From Candidatus Nanohaloarchaea archaeon (GTDB taxonomy: Archaea; EX4484-52; GLR71), in contig JAUVES010000006.1 of NCBI GenBank assembly GCA_030594675.1, forward strand, positions 1-13,503: DNA of 13,503 nucleotides, in the 5' to 3' direction. Of this stretch, positions 7,727 to 13,503 are shown piece after piece (the first letter of the stretch is position 1; each line of letters begins with the position of its first letter). A program made the position numbers and the translations under genes. Under the pieces are notes generated by a model, which was given only the letters and a program-made list of their open reading frames with translations, had not been told where the DNA came from and did no database searches.

Positions 7727-7735
7727 TGTGATAAT

Positions 7736-8515
7736 ATGGACGCATCTTTATTTGAAAAGAATGGTATAGTTGTTGGGAAAAACTGCATTATTTCTGAAAA
7801 TGCAAAAATTGGTGAAAATGCATGTATTGGGCATAATGTAATTATAAATGATAATGTTGAAATTGGTGAAAATTCTTTTGTGGGAAGCAATACAATTCTT
7901 GGAGAACCTACTGTAGGGTATTACAATGATTCTGAGAAGTATGAACATCCAAAACTTACTATCGGCAAGAATGCAGTGATACGGTCTGGCTGTATAATAT
8001 ATTCTGGCGCAAAAATTGGCGATCATTTCATTACAGGACATTATGTCACAATAAGAGAAGGAGTCGAGATGGGACATCATTGTTCCATGGGGATATATAG
8101 CATGGTATCCCAGAATACAAAGATTGGGAATTACCTTAAGACCCAGATGTATGTACTTATAGCAGATGATTCTGTAATCGGAAATTACGTGTGGATATTT
8201 CCTAATGTTGTGACGACTTCTGACAGGCATCCACCTTGCAGCAGATGCAATGAAGGCATAACAATAGAAGATTATGCAATAATTGGTGCGGGTTGCGCTT
8301 TTGTACCTGGAGTTAAGATTGAGAAGAATGCGATTGTGAGTGCTGGCTCTTTTGTCACAAAAGATGTCAAGGGAGGTATGGTCTATGCAGGAAATCCTGC
8401 ACGACCTATATGCAAGGCAACAAAGATTGCTTGTGAAAAGGGACTTGTAAAAAAAGTATATCCATGGCAGGACAGGTATTGCAAAGGGTACCCATGGGAT
8501 AAAAAAGAAGAGTGA
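7736..8515 (+). CDS. Left-handed beta-helix (hexapeptide-repeat) N-acyltransferase
   Basis: The 259-residue protein is built of imperfect hexapeptide repeats ([LIV]-G-x4) forming a left-handed beta-helix over residues ~8-210, for example IGENAC, IGHNVI and IGENSF near the start. A non-repeat stretch (about 57-75) breaks the early coils. The candidate catalytic base is His102 in TGHYVTIRE, a segment shared by NDP-3-amino-sugar N-acetyltransferases (WxcM-N/FdtC/WlbB type). HPPCSRC at 165-171 has a Cys pair that could bind a metal. The C-terminus ends in YAGNPARPICK and a basic tail. Such enzymes are trimers that acylate an amino sugar from acetyl-CoA; in this operon, acyl-ACP could be the donor, as for LpxA. 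The start at ATG 7736 follows GTGAT at 7728-7732. O-acetylation is a possible alternative. Confidence 0.85.
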   Translation: MDASLFEKNGIVVGKNCIISENAKIGENACIGHNVIINDNVEIGENSFVGSNTILGEPTVGYYNDSEKYEHPKLTIGKNAVIRSGCIIYSGAKIGDHFITGHYVTIREGVEMGHHCSMGIYSMVSQNTKIGNYLKTQMYVLIADDSVIGNYVWIFPNVVTTSDRHPPCSRCNEGITIEDYAIIGAGCAFVPGVKIEKNAIVSAGSFVTKDVKGGMVYAGNPARPICKATKIACEKGLVKKVYPWQDRYCKGYPWDKKEE

Positions 8516-8525
8516 ATTGATAGAA

Positions 8526-8882
8526 ATGGAAACGGTCAGTATTGGTGTTGATATTGTAGATATTAGGAAAATTGGGCAGTATAAAGATAGTTTCTATAAA
8601 AAAGTGTTTACTGCAAGAGAAATTTCGGAATGTAAAAAATCGAATCCTGAGCAGCATTTTGCTGGAAAATTTGCGGCAAAAGAGGCTGTATCAAAATGTT
8701 TCGGGTGCAAGATAAGGGCTCTTGAGATTGAGATTGTCTGTGATGATGGTGGAAAGCCTACTGTAAATATAATCTGCAATGAGAGTACTAAGAAATATTA
8801 TGATCCTAATAAGCACAAGATTCTTGTGAGTATATCACATGATGGCGATTATGCAGTTGCTTATGCACATCTGTGCTTATAA
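8526..8882 (+). CDS. acpS: Holo-ACP synthase (AcpS-type 4'-phosphopantetheinyl transferase)
   Basis: The 118-residue protein has the normal length and layout of AcpS, which moves the phosphopantetheine arm from CoA to the conserved serine of an ACP. It opens with SIGVDIVDIRKI, where Asp9 is the metal ligand. FAGKFAAKEAVSK follows with Glu53 as the second ligand, and SISHDGDYAVAYA near the end is typical. The start is taken at ATG 8526; an in-frame TTG at 8517 sits directly after the acyltransferase stop and is less likely. The obvious client is the ACP five genes upstream (Ser37), making the cassette self-sufficient. The last six bases overlap the end of the converging dehydrogenase gene, TTATAA giving a stop on both strands. 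Confidence 0.9.
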   Translation: METVSIGVDIVDIRKIGQYKDSFYKKVFTAREISECKKSNPEQHFAGKFAAKEAVSKCFGCKIRALEIEIVCDDGGKPTVNIICNESTKKYYDPNKHKILVSISHDGDYAVAYAHLCL

Positions 8883-9860
8883 AACACCCTGCTTTTTCCC
8901 TGCATCCAGTGCTTCCATGCAAATTTTAAGCGCTGCAATTGCCTCCTTGCCACCCACTTCAGGATATTTATCTGTTAGTATGCAGCCTATGAAATTCTCA
9001 AGCTCTTTTTTAAGAGGCTCTTCTTTCTTTATGTGTATAAGATTTTTTTCCGGTGACCCGAATGCTTCTACAAACTCTTCAAAATCAACTGTCTTTGCTA
9101 CAAAGTTACTCTTGAATAATGTCAAGTCCTGTGATATATAATCAAGTTCAGCGTATCCTTTTGTTCCTGTGATGCTTAAGTTTCTTATCTTTACCGGAGT
9201 TATCCAGTTGACCTGTATATATCCGGTGGTATTGCTGTATGTCAGGAAAAGTTCTGCGCTGTCTTCTCTCTGACTTATAAGAGCACGTCTTGTGTTTGCT
9301 GCTACTTTTGTGGGTAGGGTGCCTAAAAGATAGTTATAGACATCTATATCATGCACTGCAAGATCTATTACTACATTAGAATCTTTTATCTGGGGGGGGA
9401 AGCCACCGACCCTGCGCGTGACAAGAGAGATTATATCTCCAAAGACACCTTTATCTATCTGTTTTTTTAATTCTATGACTGCCGGATTAAACCTTTCTAT
9501 GTGACCTACCGCCAGTTTTATTTCCTTTTTTTCTGCTGTATTGATTATCTCCTGCGCATCTTCTATATTTTCTGCTATTGGCTTTTCAACAAGTATATGC
9601 TTACCTTCCTTTATACAGAATAGTGAAACCTGCTTATGATACTTGGTCGGGACTACAATTGATATTGCATCAATCTTCTCTTTTGATAACATCTCTCTGT
9701 AATCTTTATAGAATTTTGTGGAGAATTTATCTGCTACTTCTCTGCCTATCGTTTCATTAAGATCAGATATTGCGACAAGATTGACATTGTTTAACTGATA
9801 ATATATTCTTGCATGAGCCCTTCCCATGTTCCCTACTCCGATAACAGCAACATCAAGCAT
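8877..9860 (-). CDS. Gfo/Idh/MocA oxidoreductase, UDP-GlcNAc 3-dehydrogenase type
   Basis: From ATG 9860 the protein is 327 residues. The N-terminal Rossmann motif GVGNMG is at 8-13, the signature EKP at 92-94 (Lys93 catalytic), GHIERFNPA at 119-127, and the substrate-site motif DLAVHDIDVYNYL around His170. This set matches WlbA/GnnA-like enzymes that oxidise C3 of UDP-GlcNAc or its uronic acid; the GHIERFNPA form is one I associate with archaeal UDP-GlcNAc 3-dehydrogenases of acetamido-sugar pathways. It would supply the keto-sugar for the DegT aminotransferase on the opposite strand. GTGAT at 9865-9869 is the ribosome-binding site and supports ATG 9860; the in-frame GTG 9869 is part of that site. 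A run of eight G (9392-9399) lies inside the gene. Confidence 0.88.
   Translation of the reverse strand: MLDVAVIGVGNMGRAHARIYYQLNNVNLVAISDLNETIGREVADKFSTKFYKDYREMLSKEKIDAISIVVPTKYHKQVSLFCIKEGKHILVEKPIAENIEDAQEIINTAEKKEIKLAVGHIERFNPAVIELKKQIDKGVFGDIISLVTRRVGGFPPQIKDSNVVIDLAVHDIDVYNYLLGTLPTKVAANTRRALISQREDSAELFLTYSNTTGYIQVNWITPVKIRNLSITGTKGYAELDYISQDLTLFKSNFVAKTVDFEEFVEAFGSPEKNLIHIKKEEPLKKELENFIGCILTDKYPEVGGKEAIAALKICMEALDAGKKQGVL
9392..9399. repeat. G8 homopolymer inside the dehydrogenase gene
   Basis: Eight consecutive G on the plus strand, read as C8 in the gene, encode part of GGFPPQ (about residues 152-157). The frame is intact at eight. A one-base slip would truncate the enzyme. Such a tract stands out in AT-rich sequence and is either a slippage-prone site or a spot for sequencing error. 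Confidence 0.8.
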
Positions 9861-9901
9861 ATGAATCACATATATATTTATTAACGATTTATCTTAAAAA
9901 C

Positions 9902-10873
9902 TTATAAAAATAAAGAAATACATATCACTGCAAAAACAAGCTCTGTTGCAAATAATATATTGGTTGCTCTCTGCTCTGTCATCTTATCAGAAAAAGATGC
10001 TACAAACCAGGGAAGGAAATATTTGTGTGGCACGCGCAAGTATCCATCTTCATTAACTTTACCGAATTTTTCATTTTTCATGTTTTTGTGCCCACGGTGT
10101 ATATAAGCTAAGATGAAGAGGATAAGATTGAAAAAATATGGTATGAACAGTATGGTGCCTACTAGTTCAAGGTTTCCTATTATAACAATTGCTGCGATTG
10201 TTATACCTATCAAAAATGTTCCTGAATCTCCTGGAAATATTTTTGCAGGATATCTATTATAACAAAAGAATGCGAGAAGCGTGAAAAGGAATGGTAGGGA
10301 CAGAATAAGTACGATTGTATTGCCTGTGATATAACCAATTACTGCAAGTGTTGAAACCATTATTATGCCTAACCCAGTCTCAAGGCCGTTGTAGCCTGCG
10401 ACCATATTTACTGCATTTGCTGCCCCTGTTATTGCAAGAGGGATAAAGAGAAATGTGTAGATAATACCAAAATCAAACAGGCCTATAAAAGGTATATACA
10501 TTGAAGTGACCCCTGCAGTAATTACTATTAGTGGGGGTGCTGCAAAAATTGGCAGAAGGCTTTTAGTTCTCCAGGAAATATCAAAGAAATCATCAATAAG
10601 GCCAATCATTGTTATAAGAAGTATGGATGTAGCAACTACGAAAGTCTCAAGATAAAACTGCGGGAAAAAATAAACAAAGAGAAAAAGTGCAATTATGTAT
10701 CCTGTCAGTATTGTTATTCCACCAGATTCTGCAACTTCTTTTTTTTCAACCTTATACTTGTCTATCCCAGATATTCCGTTCTCTTTTGCTTTTTTTATGT
10801 ATACAGGGATTATAATAAATGTAACTGTAAATGACACCAATGAAATCAAAAGGACTGTTGTCAGGATGTCCAT
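9902..10873 (-). CDS. GPT/AglH-type UDP-sugar:polyprenyl-phosphate sugar-1-phosphate transferase
   Basis: The 323-residue membrane enzyme (PF00953) should move GlcNAc-1-phosphate, or a related amino-sugar phosphate, from UDP to dolichyl phosphate, the first step in building a lipid-linked glycan. Some ten hydrophobic segments are visible. Motifs in order are KKEVAESGG (44-52), GLIDDFFDI with Asp94/Asp95 (Mg binding), NAVNMVAGYNGLETG (153-167), IFPGDSGTF (212-220), and a basic cytoplasmic loop with HRGHKN (259-264). The spacing resembles eukaryotic ALG7 and archaeal GPT; bacterial MraY/WecA are more distant alternatives. The start overlaps the 3' end of aglB by 13 bases and has its own strong ribosome-binding site, so the two should be translated together. 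The Gfo/Idh gene follows after about 40 bases. Confidence 0.88.
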   Translation of the reverse strand: MDILTTVLLISLVSFTVTFIIIPVYIKKAKENGISGIDKYKVEKKEVAESGGITILTGYIIALFLFVYFFPQFYLETFVVATSILLITMIGLIDDFFDISWRTKSLLPIFAAPPLIVITAGVTSMYIPFIGLFDFGIIYTFLFIPLAITGAANAVNMVAGYNGLETGLGIIMVSTLAVIGYITGNTIVLILSLPFLFTLLAFFCYNRYPAKIFPGDSGTFLIGITIAAIVIIGNLELVGTILFIPYFFNLILFILAYIHRGHKNMKNEKFGKVNEDGYLRVPHKYFLPWFVASFSDKMTEQRATNILFATELVFAVICISLFL

Positions 10874-13209
10874 AACTCTTCACCTGTTGAATTGTCTCCG
10901 ATTGTGCTATATTCTGATGTATCATCTTGTGGGGTGTCTGTGGCAAATGTATCCTCTATTATTGTTTCGCTCTCTTTTTCTGTGACTACTTTGAATATCT
11001 TTATCTCTGTGTTATCATACACTTTTTCAAGGAATGGAACATTTACGCCATCGAAGAGATACAGTTTTGCAAAGTTTGAAAGACCTGCCTCCATTTCCGG
11101 ATATGGTAGGAATACTCCGTATTTTGAGAAGAGGAGGCATGCGTCAAAGACTGGTTCCGGGGCATTCAGGTCTAAAAATCCATTTTCTGTGCAGATACCT
11201 TTCATATAGGCTGTGCCCTGCGGTGTTATGAATTTTATGTCTCCTGCAATTTCTCCATTCCGACCTATAGGGACATATATGCTGTTTGTTCCAAGCTGAT
11301 ATGCCATTATTGTTATGTTGTCTTTTGGAACTGTCTTTGCTAAAGTGAGAGGTATGAAGCTATTTACTTTCTCGCCATGGTGGCCTATCTTTGACATTGC
11401 AGCGAATTTGCCTATCAGGGTATAATCTACAACGACATAATCCGCAGGGAAGTATTCTATTACTTCTTTCAGATCTGAGATATTGTCGCTTATGAAGCCG
11501 TTTGCAAGGATTGGGTTTATTTCATCTGCCTTCTCATTTCCGCCATCAGCGACAGATGCTCTTTCACCTGCTGTCTCAAACCAGTATCCATAATCCCACC
11601 ATGAAAGGATTACTGCATCCTGTGGTGTCTCTGTCTTGAGGTATTGGCAGGTATCCTGCCAGTTCTTGTTAAGAGAGGGACCTATCCCTTTTGAAAATGC
11701 AAATCCTGCTGAGAAATTGACGATAAGTATTAGTGCAATGAAAATTATTGGGATTGCTTTTAAGACACGCACATTTATTCCGGAAATCTCTATCTTTAGA
11801 TTTTTTACATATTCTAGATTATTGAAATATTGCATCAGGGAATATATGCCATATGCAGCTACAAGAGCTACTGGTGGACCTAGCAGGAATATTATACGAA
11901 TTCTTGCAAAAGACGCATATATGGATGCAATTACCCAGACAAGAGCGAATATATATTTCCATTCCCTTGTCTTATATACCTTATATACCAAGAATATAAT
12001 TCCTACCATCATAAATATGCTAAGGGACAGGTATGGTATTATCGGATCTAGCTGTGGGACTATGTTAGATGCGTATGCTGTTCCTATCTGGGATTTTATG
12101 GTTGCCCAGTTTGCGGGATTGTTTTCGGCAACTGTTGAACCAACCACACCTTCAGACCAGTTCATAAGATGTGATACTGTTATGAAAACGCTGGCAAGAG
12201 CCTTTGAGAAAAATGAACCGATCAGTGCAAGAACAAGACCGATGACAGACAAGATAGGCATTGCATATTTTATGTTCTTATCATTTACAATCTGTCTCTT
12301 TTCTATAAGGTAACGAGCTATGACAAAAGCGATAACTGCAAAGGACATAAGAGCGTATGAAGATGTGTAGATAAGATGTGCTGGCAATTTTAAGATTGTT
12401 GGAGACAATATTGCAATCGACATCATAACTGGATATATTTTATATATTGAACGGGGATGCATGTTAAGGAATACCAGAAGACCTGTGAACATACTTAAAA
12501 TTATGAAAATTATGTTTGCTCCACCCCATGACAGGTTTACTATCAGAAGGGAAAGACCTGCGTTTATCGCTGAAATTGTGGAATCTTTATTGAGTGCATG
12601 GATAAAGAGGTACATTGCAAGGATAATAAATACAATTGCTGTCGGCTCTTTCTCTATAAATCCTGCTGCTGTCCTGTATAAGGTTGATGTATTTACTGCT
12701 ATTAAGAAACCTGCAAGAAGCCCTACTTTTTTATTGAACAGCTCTTTTCCCAGAAGATATATTGTAATACCCATGAGTGCACCCATAATTGCCGGATAAA
12801 ACTTTGCCCATTCCAGATATGATAAAGATGGTATGACAAGGGCAATCAATTTGTACATGACTGCAGGCAGATAATATATTACTGGTGGTGCTGCGTGCGG
12901 ATCCATGCCTGTCGGGAAGTATCTTAATGTATCAAAGACGAGATGAAAGTTGTTGTTCATCATATCAAGGCTTGTCCTGTAGATAAAGAAAGGGTCTAGT
13001 GCCTGGAGGCATACCATACCATCAAGGCAGTCTGATAAAGGCGTCAATGACTGTATTCTTATGTACAGACCTATTGCAAATATTAGGAGAAGCGGGATTA
13101 TTGTCCAGTATTTCTGTGTGTATGGGCTGTTCTTTATTTTGTTGCGGCTTTCTGATATAAAATCTACAGATTTTGTGATGATGTCTGCTGAATCTGAGTT
13201 TTCTGACAT
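10861..13209 (-). CDS. aglB: STT3/AglB oligosaccharyltransferase
   Basis: The 782-residue protein transfers the glycan from the lipid carrier to asparagine of secreted proteins. After a charged cytoplasmic tail (~1-34) come about 13 membrane segments to roughly residue 505, then a soluble outer domain. The first outer loop carries ALDPFF (DxD region) and the second MDPHAAPPVIYY. STVAENNPANW in the large loop matches the TIxE-type sequon-binding motif, and WWDYGYW is intact at 537-543. A DYTLIGKFAAM segment further on resembles the region of the archaeal DK-type motif. The last ~40 residues are acidic and Ser/Thr-rich and include an NST sequon. A TATA-like box lies 41 bases before ATG 13209, and a weak AAGGGAT site precedes the start. 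The gene heads a run with GPT and the Gfo/Idh dehydrogenase. Confidence 0.95.
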   Translation of the reverse strand: MSENSDSADIITKSVDFISESRNKIKNSPYTQKYWTIIPLLLIFAIGLYIRIQSLTPLSDCLDGMVCLQALDPFFIYRTSLDMMNNNFHLVFDTLRYFPTGMDPHAAPPVIYYLPAVMYKLIALVIPSLSYLEWAKFYPAIMGALMGITIYLLGKELFNKKVGLLAGFLIAVNTSTLYRTAAGFIEKEPTAIVFIILAMYLFIHALNKDSTISAINAGLSLLIVNLSWGGANIIFIILSMFTGLLVFLNMHPRSIYKIYPVMMSIAILSPTILKLPAHLIYTSSYALMSFAVIAFVIARYLIEKRQIVNDKNIKYAMPILSVIGLVLALIGSFFSKALASVFITVSHLMNWSEGVVGSTVAENNPANWATIKSQIGTAYASNIVPQLDPIIPYLSLSIFMMVGIIFLVYKVYKTREWKYIFALVWVIASIYASFARIRIIFLLGPPVALVAAYGIYSLMQYFNNLEYVKNLKIEISGINVRVLKAIPIIFIALILIVNFSAGFAFSKGIGPSLNKNWQDTCQYLKTETPQDAVILSWWDYGYWFETAGERASVADGGNEKADEINPILANGFISDNISDLKEVIEYFPADYVVVDYTLIGKFAAMSKIGHHGEKVNSFIPLTLAKTVPKDNITIMAYQLGTNSIYVPIGRNGEIAGDIKFITPQGTAYMKGICTENGFLDLNAPEPVFDACLLFSKYGVFLPYPEMEAGLSNFAKLYLFDGVNVPFLEKVYDNTEIKIFKVVTEKESETIIEDTFATDTPQDDTSEYSTIGDNSTGEELWTS
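10880..10885 (-). promoter_or_regulatory. Ribosome-binding site of the GPT gene inside aglB
   Basis: AGGTGA on the minus strand lies within the final aglB codons and ends 6 bases before ATG 10873. It supports that start and re-initiation by ribosomes finishing AglB, whose stop falls 13 bases into the GPT gene. Confidence 0.75.
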
Positions 13210-13245
13210 AGCTATCCCTTTATCATAAATTTGCGACAGATACTA

Positions 13246-13254
13246 TTTTATATC
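13246..13254 (-). promoter_or_regulatory. TATA box of the aglB promoter
   Basis: GATATAAAA on the minus strand, preceded by the purine-rich CAGAAA as a possible BRE, lies in the 55-base gap between the epimerase stop and aglB. A start about 26 bases downstream would fall near 13224 and leave a ~15-base leader carrying AAGGGAT. aglB can therefore be transcribed independently of the epimerase upstream. Confidence 0.5.
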
Positions 13255-13264
13255 TTTCTGTATA

Positions 13265-13503
13265 TCAGAACGCTTTGAGAAGCTGTTCAACTGTGAGTTC
13301 TACTGCCTGTCTTGATGTATATTTCGCTTTCCACCCTGACATCTCAAGCTTTTCTGTGGAAAGCATCATGTCTGTGACATCGCCTTTCCAGCCACCTTCG
13401 CCACCCGCGTATCTATATTTTACATATTTTAGGTTCATGGCTGAAGTGACTATATCTGCAAGAGATGTTACGTCAAGTTGGTCTTTAGAGCCGAAGTTGT
13501 AGG
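13265..13503 (-). CDS. C-terminus of a GalE-like NAD-dependent sugar epimerase/dehydratase (partial)
   Basis: The minus-strand frame ending in TGA at 13265-13267 is open to the right edge and gives 78 residues; the N-terminal Rossmann half is missing. It begins YNFGSKDQLDVTSLADIV, then RYAGGEGGWKGDV, ends in SGWKAKYTSRQAVELTVEQL and stops shortly after. This is the C-terminal pattern of extended SDR enzymes on nucleotide sugars; the GGWKGDV and GW-KYTS blocks are common in archaeal UDP-glucose 4-epimerase relatives. Its exact sugar cannot be told from this end. It sits 55 bases upstream of aglB on the same strand and probably supplies a sugar for the same glycan. Confidence 0.85.
   Translation of the reverse strand, partial: YNFGSKDQLDVTSLADIVTSAMNLKYVKYRYAGGEGGWKGDVTDMMLSTEKLEMSGWKAKYTSRQAVELTVEQLLKAF

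Noticed and set aside
7796..7880. Short direct DNA repeats around AAATTGGTGAAAAT
   Set aside because: They encode the hexapeptide repeats of the beta-helix acyltransferase and are explained by the protein; they are neither a CRISPR nor a mobile-element repeat.
2811..8882. A complete fatty acid or polyketide synthesis cluster
   Set aside because: ACP, AcpS and a FabG-like enzyme are present, but no ketosynthase, malonyl transferase, dehydratase, enoyl reductase or thioesterase is encoded in the window.
9861..9901. Internal promoter between the GPT and Gfo/Idh genes
   Set aside because: AT-rich TTAATAAATATATA is present but too close to ATG 9860 for normal TATA spacing, while a clear ribosome-binding site suggests read-through from GPT. 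Kept only as a weak possibility.
11636..12313. Long plus-strand open frame of 225 codons
   Set aside because: It lies wholly opposite aglB, whose motifs (WWDYGYW, TVAENNP) fix the minus strand as coding. The plus-strand translation has no recognisable family, and AT-rich membrane genes often leave long antisense frames.
13275..13502. Plus-strand open frame at the right edge
   Set aside because: The minus strand here reads as the C-terminus of a GalE-like epimerase with GGWKGDV and GW-KYTS blocks and a proper stop, so the plus frame is a shadow.

Overview
The window looks archaeal. Two genes are hallmarks of archaeal N-glycosylation: an STT3/AglB oligosaccharyltransferase with an intact WWDYGYW motif, and a GPT/AglH-type sugar-1-phosphate transferase acting on a polyprenyl carrier. 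The signals agree. Outer genes of transcription units have TATA-like boxes about 26 bases before a start codon with no Shine-Dalgarno (SD) site, as in leaderless mRNAs, whereas internal genes carry AGGTGAT-type SD sites. Arg and Ile codons lean to AGA/AGG and ATA. I cannot assign a lineage from this alone.

Layout. At the left edge (1-38, minus) is the first dozen codons of a probable Rossmann-fold sugar-nucleotide enzyme. Next is a Wzx-like flippase (137-1633, minus), which shares a 52-bp divergent promoter region with a plus-strand run of seven tightly packed genes (1686-8882): DegT-family sugar aminotransferase, acyl carrier protein (ACP), AMP-forming acid:ACP/CoA ligase, LuxE-LuxC fusion, FabG-like dehydrogenase, left-handed beta-helix N-acyltransferase, and AcpS-type phosphopantetheinyl transferase. 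This run meets a minus-strand block head-on, with a 6-bp overlap of the last genes. Read in its own direction, that block is: C-terminus of a GalE-like epimerase (cut by the right edge), AglB, GPT, and a Gfo/Idh/MocA dehydrogenase of the UDP-GlcNAc 3-dehydrogenase type.

How the parts may work together. The Gfo/Idh dehydrogenase, DegT aminotransferase and beta-helix acyltransferase fit the three steps that turn a UDP-2-acetamido sugar into a 3-acylamino derivative (GnnA/GnnB or WlbA/WlbC/WlbB logic). GPT would start the glycan on a lipid carrier, the flippase could move lipid-linked sugars across the membrane, and AglB would transfer the glycan to protein. No other glycosyltransferase is present, so elongation must be encoded elsewhere.

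The striking part is the cassette between the aminotransferase and AcpS. It is a self-contained carrier-protein system: ACP, the enzyme that activates it, a ligase, a LuxE-LuxC acyl reductase and a dehydrogenase. Archaea generally lack ACP-dependent fatty acid synthesis, and no ketosynthase, dehydratase, malonyl transferase or thioesterase lies here, so chain building is unlikely. My inference is that the cassette activates and reductively tailors a small acid to decorate a surface sugar. The acid and the product cannot be read from the sequence. No tRNA, rRNA, CRISPR array, insertion sequence or integrase was seen, and no gap between genes exceeds 100 bases.
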